Part shown: positions 18,840 through 26,122 of the stretch, piece after piece | How the letters are laid out: every line of letters starts with the position of its first letter | How positions within the stretch are numbered: the first letter of the stretch is position 1 | NCBI GenBank assembly: GCA_027488755.1 | Contig: JAIYAZ010000047.1 | Coordinates: 1-64,000, forward strand | Reading direction: 5' to 3' | Source of the DNA: Verrucomicrobiaceae bacterium | GTDB taxonomy: Bacteria > Verrucomicrobiota > Verrucomicrobiia > Chthoniobacterales > JAATET01 | Length of the DNA stretch: 64,000 nt | Program-made: the position numbers and the translations under genes | The notes under the pieces: model-generated | Seen by the model: the letters and a program-made list of their open reading frames with translations, nothing else | The model's database searches: none | Told to the model about the DNA's origin: nothing

Positions 18840-19079
18840 TTACTTCATCAGCAGCACGTTGCGGGCGCGCTTGATGGCATTGGTGATCTTGCGGTGGAGG
18901 TGCGCCGGCATGCCGGTGAGGCGGCGGGGTAGAATCTTGCCGCTCTCCGTGACGAAACGGCGGAGGATCTCAGGGTTTTTGTAATCGACGGCTTCGGGCG
19001 TCAGGTCGATGCGGCGACGCGGCATCGTGCGGTTGGCCCGGCGGAAATTCGCGCGGCGTTGGGGCGTTTTGGGCTGCAT
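18840..19079 (-). CDS. rpsR: 30S ribosomal protein S18
   Basis: 79 residues with the S18 core: a basic N-terminus, [30 protein letters not shown] and the C-terminal [13 protein letters not shown]. It binds 16S rRNA with S6 on the small-subunit platform. Last gene of a three-gene minus-strand unit, 1 base after the rpmG stop, ending at a strong terminator. Its partner rpsF is not adjacent. Confidence 0.96.
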   Translation of the reverse strand: MQPKTPQRRANFRRANRTMPRRRIDLTPEAVDYKNPEILRRFVTESGKILPRRLTGMPAHLHRKITNAIKRARNVLLMK

Positions 19080-19080
19080 G

Positions 19081-19254
19081 TTACTTGATCTCGCGGTGGA
19101 GGGTGTGCCGCTTGAGGAACGGGTTGTATTTTTTCTTTTCGAGCCGGTTCGGAGTGTTCGGGCTCTTCTTGTTGCGAGTGGTCATGTAGCGGGAGGTGGG
19201 TTTCCCCTCGGCCTTCGCTTCGGTGCACTCAATAGTGATAATGTCCTGTGCCAT
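19081..19254 (-). CDS. rpmG: 50S ribosomal protein L33, zinc-free type
   Basis: 57 residues from ATG at 19252-19254 to TAA at 19081-19083. Family features are the start [34 protein letters not shown] and the C-terminal RHTLHRE. Of the four zinc cysteines of C+ L33 proteins only Cys10 is left (the CxxC partners are Ala13 and non-Cys residues in YNPFLKR), so this is a C-minus paralogue that would not bind zinc. It lies between the DksA-like gene and rpsR with gaps of 5 and 1 bases. Confidence 0.95.
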   Translation of the reverse strand: MAQDIITIECTEAKAEGKPTSRYMTTRNKKSPNTPNRLEKKKYNPFLKRHTLHREIK

Positions 19255-19259
19255 GAGAG

Positions 19260-20024
19260 TTAGTCTTTCGTATCGGAGGTCGTGTCATCCTCTTCGCCTT
19301 CGGATTCCTCGTCGGTCAGACCGAAGAGGGAGGTGACGGGTTGGCGGTGGCGCTGGTAGCGATTGCGCTTCTCAAGCTCCGCCTGACATTCGACGGTGTA
19401 GCGGGTAAAGGGCAGCGCTTCAAGCCTGGCTTTCGGGATTTGCTTGCCCGACATCTCGCAGACGCCGTAGGCGCCGGTCTCGAGGCGTTTGAGGGCCTGG
19501 TCAATCTCGTAAAGGCTGTCCTGCTCCTGCGAGAGGAGACTGAGGGCGAAATCGCGGTCGTAGGCGTCGCTGCCGGCGTCGGCCTGGTGCATGCCGAAGG
19601 CCGAGGCGTCCCCGCCGGTCTGCGAGCGCAGGCTGTCCCGGGCGACCCCGTTCATGCTGTCCAGCAGCGTGTCCTTGAGGATGAGAAGTTTCTGGCGCTG
19701 GCTCTCGAGGAAAGGTGCGAGCTTCACGGGCGCATGGCCGTTCGAGCCGGGCTTCTTCACGACGACCACGGGCGGCTTGGCCGCGGGTTTGGTCACCTTC
19801 GCCGGCTTGGCCGCTTTGGCCGGAGCCTTCGCCGGGGCTTTCGCCGCCTTGGCGGGAGCCTTGGCCGGTTTCACGGGAGCCTTGGCCGCAACCGCCTTCG
19901 GTTTGACCTTGGGGGCGGGGGCCTTGCTGGCCAGCTTCTTCGGCGCGGCGGGCTTTTTAGCCGCCGGCTTGGCTTTGGGAGCCGGAGATTTCTTGGCGGC
20001 TTTCGCGGGTTTCTTACTGGCCAT
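19260..20024 (-). CDS. DksA/TraR-like protein with a histone-H1-like Lys/Ala/Pro tail
   Basis: 254 residues in three parts. Residues 1-95 are a low-complexity Lys-Ala-Pro tail like bacterial histone-H1-like proteins. Residues 105-220 match the DksA/TraR fold: a coiled-coil region with DRDFALSLL, then [14 protein letters not shown] and the zinc-finger region. The last ~18 residues are acidic. The usual four-cysteine finger is only half present: Cys189 and Cys213 remain, while the second and fourth positions are Ser192 and Glu216. DksA proteins modulate RNA polymerase with ppGpp; the basic tail suggests DNA or RNA binding. First gene of an operon with rpmG and rpsR, hinting at a link to ribosome-gene expression. 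The fusion role is inference. Confidence 0.85.
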   Translation of the reverse strand: MASKKPAKAAKKSPAPKAKPAAKKPAAPKKLASKAPAPKVKPKAVAAKAPVKPAKAPAKAAKAPAKAPAKAAKPAKVTKPAAKPPVVVVKKPGSNGHAPVKLAPFLESQRQKLLILKDTLLDSMNGVARDSLRSQTGGDASAFGMHQADAGSDAYDRDFALSLLSQEQDSLYEIDQALKRLETGAYGVCEMSGKQIPKARLEALPFTRYTVECQAELEKRNRYQRHRQPVTSLFGLTDEESEGEEDDTTSDTKD

Positions 20025-20058
20025 GTGACAAATGCGCGGGATGGAAAAGGGTGGCGAA

Positions 20059-20085
20059 GTTATGGCGGGCGGACAGGGGACGCAA
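20059..20085 (-). promoter_or_regulatory. Possible promoter of the DksA-like/rpmG/rpsR operon
   Basis: On the minus strand TTGCGT (20085-20080) and CATAAC (20064-20059) are separated by 15 bases, slightly short for a sigma-70 promoter. The start codon is about 35 bases downstream. The -35-like TTGCGT is the same as in the lysS promoter. Confidence 0.3.
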
Positions 20086-20092
20086 GCGATTT

Positions 20093-20539
20093 CTACCGCC
20101 CGGTCAACAGGGCATCCGGAATCATCGCGATCAGCAGCGCGCTGCGGGCGCTCCAGCCCACCGTGCGCAGCCAGTTTGTGGCCACGAGGCGGCGAATGGT
20201 CCGGGGGTCGGGGGTGTCACTCAGGCGGTTGTGCGCGGGCACGGAAAAAACGGCGGTGGCCACCCACACGAGGAGAAGCAGCCCGAAGGCGGCGAGGAAG
20301 CGCGGGTCCGCCGCCAGCGGGGCGCGCAGGGCGATGAGCGCTCCCGCCGTGCCGACCTCGAGCAGCATCGGTGGCCCAACCACCCAGCCCGTGCGCCGCA
20401 CGTGCTCGCGCTCGTAGGCGACGAAACCGTCCCCCGGCACCCAGCCGAACAGCGGGTAGTGCACGACCTGCACGAACCAGATGAGTCCGGTCATGAAAAC
20501 CGTCGCGAAGACGTGGAGGCCAAAAAGCCAGAGGTCCAT
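20093..20539 (-). CDS. Four-helix integral membrane protein of unknown function
   Basis: 148 residues with four predicted membrane segments (about 5-25, 52-72, 80-100, 122-142). Conserved-looking polar residues sit in HYPLF (residue ~27) and AYEREHVRR (~41-49), with VATNWLRTVGW near the C-terminus. I recall unannotated homologues in Verrucomicrobia and Planctomycetes but know no function. The pattern of His/Glu/His near membrane ends could fit a metal or haem site, which is speculation. It lies between the DksA-like operon and glgX on the same strand, 39 bases after glgX, so it may share the glgX transcript. Confidence 0.7.
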   Translation of the reverse strand: MDLWLFGLHVFATVFMTGLIWFVQVVHYPLFGWVPGDGFVAYEREHVRRTGWVVGPPMLLEVGTAGALIALRAPLAADPRFLAAFGLLLLVWVATAVFSVPAHNRLSDTPDPRTIRRLVATNWLRTVGWSARSALLIAMIPDALLTGR

Positions 20540-20578
20540 CGCCTTTTGATACGAGCGAACCGGGCCGGGCGGTCGCGC

Positions 20579-22744
20579 CTACGCGCGGCCGATGAGCACG
20601 ACGACGCTGCGCTCGGTCACGGTGAGTTTCGTCTGGTTGGAAAGCAGGGGCTCGGTGCCTTCCTTCGGGTAGATGTCGGCGGGCTCCTCCGCGGCGGTGT
20701 CGATCGCGCGGAACCAGCGCTTGCGTTTCGGCAGCACGGGCAGCTCGAAGGTGAGCGGCTCGTGATACATGTTGAAGACCGCGTAGAGGAAATGCGCCGG
20801 ACCCCCGGCGGCCTTGGAATGGCGGCCGCAGAGCAGGAAGGCGATGCTGTGGCTGTCGAAGCCCCAGTCGGGCTTCCACGCCTTCACGCCGTGCCAGCTG
20901 ATGTCGGGGTAACCGCTGCCGACGCTGTCCTTGCCGGTGAGGAATTCCTCGCGGCGCAGCGCGGGCTGGGCCGCGCGGAACTTTGCCATCTCGCGGGCAA
21001 AGCGCAGGACGCCACGGTCGGCCTTCGTGAGCGACCAGTCGAACCAGTTCCACGGCTCGTCGTGGCAGTAGGCGTTGTTGTTGCCGCGCTGGGTGCGGCC
21101 GCATTCGTCGCCCATGGTGAACATGGGCACGCCCTGGCTGAGGAAGAGCAGGGCGAGCGAATTTTTCTGCATGCGCACGCGCAGGGCGTTGATCTCGGGG
21201 TCGTCGGTCTCGCCCTCGGCGCCGCAGTTCCAGCTCGCGTTCCAGTCGCTGCCGTCGCGGTTGGCCTCGCCGTTTTCGAGGTTGTGCTTTTCGTTGTAGC
21301 TCCAGAGGTCGTGCAGCGTGAAGCCGTCGTGGCAGGTGATGAAGTTCACCGAGGCGGTCGGCTTGCGGCCGGCGGCGGCGTAGAGGTCGGGCGAGCCGAG
21401 GATGCGCTGGACCATTTCGCCGACCACGCCGGGATCGCCCTTAAGGAAACGGCGGGAGGCGTCGCGGTATTTGCCGTTCCATTCCATCCAGCGGCCGTAG
21501 TCGGGAAAATGGCCGACCTGGTAGAGCCCGCCGGCGTCCCACGCCTCGGCGATGAGGTGGCAGCTGGCGAGGATGGGCGCGTGGGCGAGCTCCTCGATGA
21601 GCGGGGGATCGGCCAGCGGGGTGCCGTCGGAATCGCGCGCCATGACGGAGGCCAGGTCGAAGCGGAAGCCGTCGACGTGGAACTCGGCCGCCCAGTAGGC
21701 GAGCGAGTTGCGGATGAAATTGCGCACGACGGGGTGGTTGCAATTCACCGTGTTGCCGCAGCCGGTGTAGTTCGCGTAGCTGCCGTCGGGCAGCAGCATG
21801 TAGAAGGTGCGGTTGTCGATGCCGCGGAAGGAAAGGGTCGGGCCGCCTTCGCCGCCCTCGGCAGTGTGGTTGAAGACGACGTCGAGCACGACCTGGATGC
21901 CCGCGGCGTGCAGGTCCTTCACGAGCTGCTTGAATTCATCGGCCTGCCCGCCCGTTGCGCTGCTCGCGGCGTAACCGGCCTTCGGCGCGCCGAATCCCAC
22001 CGTGCTGTAGCCCCAGTAGTTGCAGAGCGTCTCGCCGGTGGTCGGGTTCGTGCGGGTGTTCTCGCACTCGTCGAACTCGAAGATCGGCATGAGCTCCAGG
22101 CAGTTCACGCCGATGGATTTGAGGTAGGGAATCTTCTCCGCGATCGCCGCGAAGGTGCCCGGGTGCTTCACGCCCGAGGTCTCGTGCCGCGTGAAGCCGC
22201 GCACGTGCATCTCGTAAATGACCAGGTCGGTGGCCGGCACGCGCAGGGGGCGGTCATGCCCCCAGTCGAAATCCTCGTCGCACACGCGGGCCCGCAGCGG
22301 GTAGACGCCGTGGTTCGCGGGCTGCATCCAGACTTCGCGGCCGCTGATCGCGCGGGCAAAGGGATCGAGCAGGATGTGGGAGCGGTCGTAGCGGTGGCCG
22401 GTCTGCGGGTCGTAGGGGCCGCCGAAGCGGTAGCCGTATTCGATCTGCGTCTCGTCGATCTCGTAGACAATCATCGCCCACACGTGGCCGATGCGGAACT
22501 CCGGGGGAAACGGGATCTCCGCAAACGGTTCGGTCTCCCCGCGCTCGAAGAGGACGAGCGTGCAGTCGGTGGCGTGGGCGGAGTAGATCGAAAAATTGAT
22601 GCCGCCCGGCACCAGGCTCACGCCAAAGGGCAGGGGATGTCCGTAGCGGAGCTTGTATTCACCGTGCTCGTGGGTGTGGTGGGCGACGGCGGCATCCTCC
22701 TGGCGGCGGTTGCGTGGCGGCGTGTGTTTCCCGATGGTTCCCAT
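20579..22744 (-). CDS. glgX: Glycogen debranching enzyme (isoamylase type)
   Basis: 721 residues from the ATG at 22742-22744; an in-frame TTG three codons upstream (22753) is less likely. It cleaves alpha-1,6 branches of glycogen. A CBM48 domain (about 35-140) precedes a GH13 barrel with DVVFNH at 288-293, the nucleophile Asp363 in GFRFDLASV, acid/base Glu400 in LIAEAWD and the CHDGFTLHD motif. The arrangement is that of GlgX/TreX. No other glycogen gene is adjacent. The first ~20 residues are poorly conserved and His-rich (HHTHEH). Confidence 0.93.
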   Translation of the reverse strand: MGTIGKHTPPRNRRQEDAAVAHHTHEHGEYKLRYGHPLPFGVSLVPGGINFSIYSAHATDCTLVLFERGETEPFAEIPFPPEFRIGHVWAMIVYEIDETQIEYGYRFGGPYDPQTGHRYDRSHILLDPFARAISGREVWMQPANHGVYPLRARVCDEDFDWGHDRPLRVPATDLVIYEMHVRGFTRHETSGVKHPGTFAAIAEKIPYLKSIGVNCLELMPIFEFDECENTRTNPTTGETLCNYWGYSTVGFGAPKAGYAASSATGGQADEFKQLVKDLHAAGIQVVLDVVFNHTAEGGEGGPTLSFRGIDNRTFYMLLPDGSYANYTGCGNTVNCNHPVVRNFIRNSLAYWAAEFHVDGFRFDLASVMARDSDGTPLADPPLIEELAHAPILASCHLIAEAWDAGGLYQVGHFPDYGRWMEWNGKYRDASRRFLKGDPGVVGEMVQRILGSPDLYAAAGRKPTASVNFITCHDGFTLHDLWSYNEKHNLENGEANRDGSDWNASWNCGAEGETDDPEINALRVRMQKNSLALLFLSQGVPMFTMGDECGRTQRGNNNAYCHDEPWNWFDWSLTKADRGVLRFAREMAKFRAAQPALRREEFLTGKDSVGSGYPDISWHGVKAWKPDWGFDSHSIAFLLCGRHSKAAGGPAHFLYAVFNMYHEPLTFELPVLPKRKRWFRAIDTAAEEPADIYPKEGTEPLLSNQTKLTVTERSVVVLIGRA

Positions 22745-22806
22745 TGCGGCCAAGGATGGCGGAAGCGGTCCCGCTTTGGAAATGCCGAATATTCGCCCCG
22801 GCCCGC

Positions 22807-23583
22807 TCAGCCCCGCTTTTCGATGAGCGCGTAGGCGTTGTGGGTGTGGATCGACTCGAAATTCTCGGCCTCCACGCGATACCAGCGGATGTTCGGCTCG
22901 GCCTCGCAGCGCTGCGCGACGTTGCGCACGAGGTCCTCGACGAAGACCGGGTTCTCGTAGGCCCGCTCGGTCACCGCCTTCTCGTCCGGCCGCTTCAGCA
23001 GACTGTAAAGCTCGCTGCTCGCGCTGTCCTCGACGAGGCGGATGAGATCCTCGATCCAGATCGGCTGCTGGAAACGCACGGCCAGCGTGACCTGCCCGCG
23101 CTGGTTGTGCGCGCCGTGGATGCTGATCGCCTTAGAGCACGGGCATAGCGTGGTGACCGGAACGATCACCGTGAGCACGAAATCGAGGACGCCGTTTTCC
23201 AGCGTGGCGTTGAACCTCGCGGTGTAATCGAGCAGGCCCCGTGCGCCGGTGACCGGCGCGGCCTTCTCGAGGAAAAACGGAAACTCAAACTCCACGTGCG
23301 CGCAGTCGCTGTGCAGCCGCTGCGTGAGCTGCTCGAGGATGTCGCGCAGATTGTCCACGTGCAGCACGTTGCCGTGGGAATTCAGCACCTCGACGAAGCG
23401 GCTCATGTGCGTGCCCTTGTGCTGGTGCGGGAGATCGACGGTCAGCTGCGCCGTGGCGACGGTCGCCTGCGTCTCGCGGGCCTTGTCGCGGATCCGGATC
23501 GGAAAGCGCAGGGCTTTCACTCCCACGCGGTCGATGGGCAGCTGGCGGTCGTCGGGCTCGCTTTGGGTGTCGCGCAATGACAT
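22807..23583 (-). CDS. folE2: GTP cyclohydrolase I, FolE2 (type IB)
   Basis: 258 residues. It converts GTP to 7,8-dihydroneopterin triphosphate, the entry to folate and to the 7-deazaguanine (preQ0/queuosine) pathway. Hallmarks are the LPHQHKGTHMSRF segment (about 51-63), the metal-binding Cys149 in CPCSKAIS and His159 in GAHNQRGQVT. Type IB enzymes can use metals other than zinc and are often used when zinc is scarce (established for the family). The gene is divergent from the FGGY kinase-queE-queD run, with a short direct repeat in the gap. queE and queD nearby suggest it feeds queuosine synthesis; folC at 40.3 kb shows folate is also made. Confidence 0.95.
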   Translation of the reverse strand: MSLRDTQSEPDDRQLPIDRVGVKALRFPIRIRDKARETQATVATAQLTVDLPHQHKGTHMSRFVEVLNSHGNVLHVDNLRDILEQLTQRLHSDCAHVEFEFPFFLEKAAPVTGARGLLDYTARFNATLENGVLDFVLTVIVPVTTLCPCSKAISIHGAHNQRGQVTLAVRFQQPIWIEDLIRLVEDSASSELYSLLKRPDEKAVTERAYENPVFVEDLVRNVAQRCEAEPNIRWYRVEAENFESIHTHNAYALIEKRG

Positions 23584-23594
23584 GGCGGAGAAAA

Positions 23595-23628
23595 TTCGGA
23601 AATGCTGAAACTCGGAAAAGCTGAAAGG
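23595..23628. repeat. Short tandem direct repeat between folE2 and the kinase
   Basis: CGGAAATGCTGAAA (23597-23610) and CGGAAAAGCTGAAA (23613-23626) differ at one base and are offset by 16 bases. They lie in the divergent gap and could be regulatory or a remnant repeat. Confidence 0.5.
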
Positions 23629-23672
23629 ATACGCCGATGCGGCCCCCGCCGCGCCATTGTTTTCCTCCGACC

Positions 23673-25067
23673 ATGACTGATTTTGTCCTCGCCCTCGATG
23701 CCGGCACCTCGTCGGCCCGCGCCGCCCGCTTCGATCTCGCCGGCCGCCGCGTGGAGGGATCCCTCGTTCAACGGAAGGTCGCCCTCCAGACCGCGCGCGA
23801 CGGCACCGCCATCCTCGACCCCGCCGACTGGCTCGCCACCATGCAGGCCTGCGTAAAGCGCGCCGCCGGGTCGGGCGGGCTGCAGGCGGTCGGATTTTCC
23901 TGCTTCTGGCACAGCCTCATCGGCACGGACGAATCCGGCAACGCGCTCACGCCGATCTACACCTGGGCCGACTCCCGCTGCCGGGACGATGCCGCCTCGC
24001 TGCGCCGCGAGTTCGATGAGGCCGCGCTGCACGCCGAGACCGGCTGCATGCTGCGGGCGTCGTTCTGGCCGGCCAAGCTCCGCTGGCTCCGCCGCACCGA
24101 TCCGCGGCTGTTTCGTCGCGTGAAACGCTGGATGTCCCCCGCCGAATGGCTGCAATGGCGCCTCACCGGCCACGCGACCTGCGCCCTCGGCATGGCGACG
24201 GGCACCGGGTTGTTCAACCCCGGCACGTTGCGCTGGAGCGAACGCCTGCTTGAAATCTCCGGCCTCGCCGCCGACCGGCTCCTGCCCGTGTCGGACGAGC
24301 CGGTCCCGTGGAAGGGTGTGCCTTGGGTGCCGGGCATCGGCGACGGCGCCGCCAGCAACCTCGGCTCCGGCGCGACCGCCCCCGGCCTCGCCGCCATCAA
24401 CCTCGGCACCAGCGCCGCGTTGCGGGTGATGAACTCCGGCCGCCGCGCGCGGGCGCCGTTCGGCCTTTTTGCCTACCGCGTCGACGCCGCGCGTTATCTC
24501 GTCGGTGGCGCGGTGAGCAACGCCGGCAACCTCCACGCCTGGGCGCGCCGGGAGTTTTCCCTGCCGCGGGACCCCGCCGCCCTCGATGCCGCCCTCGCCG
24601 CGCGCACCATGCCCGACCACGGGCTCACCGTCCTGCCGTTCTGGAACGCCGAGCGCGCCCCGCGCTGGAACGAGGACGCCACCGGAGTCATCGCCGGCCT
24701 GCGCCAGAGCACGACCGGGCTCGACGTGCTTCAAGCCCTGCTCGAAGCCTCCTATTACCGCCTCGCCTCCATCGCCGAGCGCATCGGCGGCGAGCCAAAG
24801 TGGATCGTCTCCGGCGGCGCCACCCGCTCCCGGCCGACGCTGGAGCGCCTCGCCAACATCCTCGGCGCGCCCGTTTACGTCAGCCCCGAGCCCGAGGCCT
24901 CGCTGCGCGGGGCGGCCGTTGTGGCCCTCGAACGCCTCGGCGCCCGCCCCGCCCCGCTCGCCTTCGGCCGGCCCGTGCGCCCCAACGCCCGCGCCCACGC
25001 CCGCCACCGGGCCGCCCGCGCCGCGCAGGAACGCCTCGAACTCGCCGTCGAATCCGCCGCCGCGTGA
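23673..25067 (+). CDS. FGGY-family carbohydrate kinase (gluconokinase-like)
   Basis: 464 residues from ATG at 23673. The N-terminal ATPase-fold start (FVLALDAGTSSARAARFDLAG) and the ISGG-type C-terminal site (WIVSGGATRSRPTLERLANIL) are FGGY hallmarks, and the central NLGTSAALR is the second phosphate-binding loop. The substrate cannot be read from sequence; gluconate, xylulose or a related sugar are candidates. An in-frame ATG 36 bases upstream (23637) would add 12 Pro/Arg-rich residues and is less likely. The stop overlaps the queE GTG start (GTGA, 25064-25067), an odd coupling of a sugar kinase to queuosine genes. Confidence 0.85.
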   Translation: MTDFVLALDAGTSSARAARFDLAGRRVEGSLVQRKVALQTARDGTAILDPADWLATMQACVKRAAGSGGLQAVGFSCFWHSLIGTDESGNALTPIYTWADSRCRDDAASLRREFDEAALHAETGCMLRASFWPAKLRWLRRTDPRLFRRVKRWMSPAEWLQWRLTGHATCALGMATGTGLFNPGTLRWSERLLEISGLAADRLLPVSDEPVPWKGVPWVPGIGDGAASNLGSGATAPGLAAINLGTSAALRVMNSGRRARAPFGLFAYRVDAARYLVGGAVSNAGNLHAWARREFSLPRDPAALDAALAARTMPDHGLTVLPFWNAERAPRWNEDATGVIAGLRQSTTGLDVLQALLEASYYRLASIAERIGGEPKWIVSGGATRSRPTLERLANILGAPVYVSPEPEASLRGAAVVALERLGARPAPLAFGRPVRPNARAHARHRAARAAQERLELAVESAAA

Positions 25068-25708
25068 ACCTCACCGTCAACGAAATCTACCTCTCCGTGC
25101 AGGGCGAAAGCACCTGGGCCGGCCTGCCCTGCGTGTTTGTTCGCCTCACCTTCTGCGACCTCCGCTGCACCTACTGCGACACGGAATACGCCTTTTACAA
25201 GGGGACCAAGCGCCCGGTCGACGACGTGCTCGCCGAGGTGCTCGCCATCGACTGCCCGCTCGTGGAAATCACCGGCGGCGAGCCCCTGCTCCAAAAAAAC
25301 GTCCTCCCGCTCATGGCCCGCCTCTGCGACGCCGGGCGCACCGTGCTCATCGAAACCAGCGGTGCCCACGACATTTCCGGCATCGACCCGCGCGTCCACC
25401 GCATCATGGACCTCAAAACGCCCTCCAGCGGCGAATGCGCCCGCAACCACTGGGAGAATATCCCGCACCTCGGACCCGGGGATGAGGTGAAATTCGTCCT
25501 CGGCTCGCGCGAGGACTACGAATGGGCCGCCACGCAGATCCGCGAACACCGCCTCGCCGAACGCGTCCGCGCTGTCCTCCTCAGCCCCGTCTTCGGCCGC
25601 ATCGACCCCCGCGACATCGTCGCCTGGATGCTCGCCGACAAGCTCCCCGCCCGCTTCCAGCTCCAGATGCACAAGTTCATCTGGGACCCCAGGACGAAGG
25701 GGGTCTGA
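25064..25708 (+). CDS. queE: 7-carboxy-7-deazaguanine synthase (radical SAM)
   Basis: 214 residues from GTG at 25064. It converts 6-carboxytetrahydropterin to 7-carboxy-7-deazaguanine for preQ0/queuosine. The radical SAM cluster motif is Cys31-x3-Cys35-x2-Cys38 (CDLRCTYC). EITGGEPLLQ is the SAM-binding GGE motif, and the N-terminal EIYLSVQGESTWAG is characteristic of QueE. The start codon overlaps the stop of the upstream kinase. queD follows after 46 bases. Confidence 0.95.
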   Translation: MNLTVNEIYLSVQGESTWAGLPCVFVRLTFCDLRCTYCDTEYAFYKGTKRPVDDVLAEVLAIDCPLVEITGGEPLLQKNVLPLMARLCDAGRTVLIETSGAHDISGIDPRVHRIMDLKTPSSGECARNHWENIPHLGPGDEVKFVLGSREDYEWAATQIREHRLAERVRAVLLSPVFGRIDPRDIVAWMLADKLPARFQLQMHKFIWDPRTKGV

Positions 25709-25710
25709 GC

Positions 25711-25741
25711 ATTTTGGATTTTGGATTTTGGATTTTGGATT
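25711..25741. repeat. Tandem heptamer ATTTTGG (about 4.4 copies)
   Basis: Four perfect ATTTTGG units plus ATT sit between queE and queD, in sharp base-composition contrast to the GC-rich surroundings. Similar ATTTTGG runs recur between genes in several phyla (recalled). No function is evident. Confidence 0.85.
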
Positions 25742-25754
25742 CTAGCCTCGCGCC

Positions 25755-26117
25755 GTGATCGCCCGCCTCACCAAAGACTTCCGCTTCGAATCCGCCCAGA
25801 CGCTGCCCAACGTCCCCGCCACCCACAAATGCGGCCGCATGCACGGCCACAGCTTTCTCGTGGAGATCAGCGTCGAGGGTGAAGTGAACCCCGAGACCGG
25901 CTGGCTCTACGACCACGCGGAAATCTCGAAAGCGATGAACCCCATCGTCGAACAACTCGACCACGCCTACCTCAACGACATTCCCGGCCTCGAAAACCCG
26001 ACCATCGAACTCATGGCCGCCTGGCTCTGGCGCAAACTCGCCCCCCAGCTCCCCGGCCTCGCCGAAATCGTCATCCACGAAACGCCCACCGCCCGCTGTA
26101 GCTACCGCGGGCTGTAG
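25755..26117 (+). CDS. queD: 6-carboxy-5,6,7,8-tetrahydropterin synthase
   Basis: 120 residues from GTG at 25755. It makes 6-carboxytetrahydropterin from dihydroneopterin triphosphate, the FolE2 product, and passes it to QueE. The segment HKCGRMHGHSF holds catalytic Cys26 and zinc ligands His30 and His32. The first zinc histidine of the usual AAH motif is Gln15 here (ESAQTLP), a variant I cannot judge by memory. The C-terminal ETPTARCSYRG carries the conserved Glu. Downstream, an exported-protein gene converges with a 5-base gap. Confidence 0.93.
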   Translation: MIARLTKDFRFESAQTLPNVPATHKCGRMHGHSFLVEISVEGEVNPETGWLYDHAEISKAMNPIVEQLDHAYLNDIPGLENPTIELMAAWLWRKLAPQLPGLAEIVIHETPTARCSYRGL

Positions 26118-26122
26118 CCGCG

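Noticed and set aside
20051-22834. 927-codon plus-strand frame opposite glgX and the membrane protein
   Set aside because: GlgX catalytic motifs lie on the minus strand; the plus frame has no domain.
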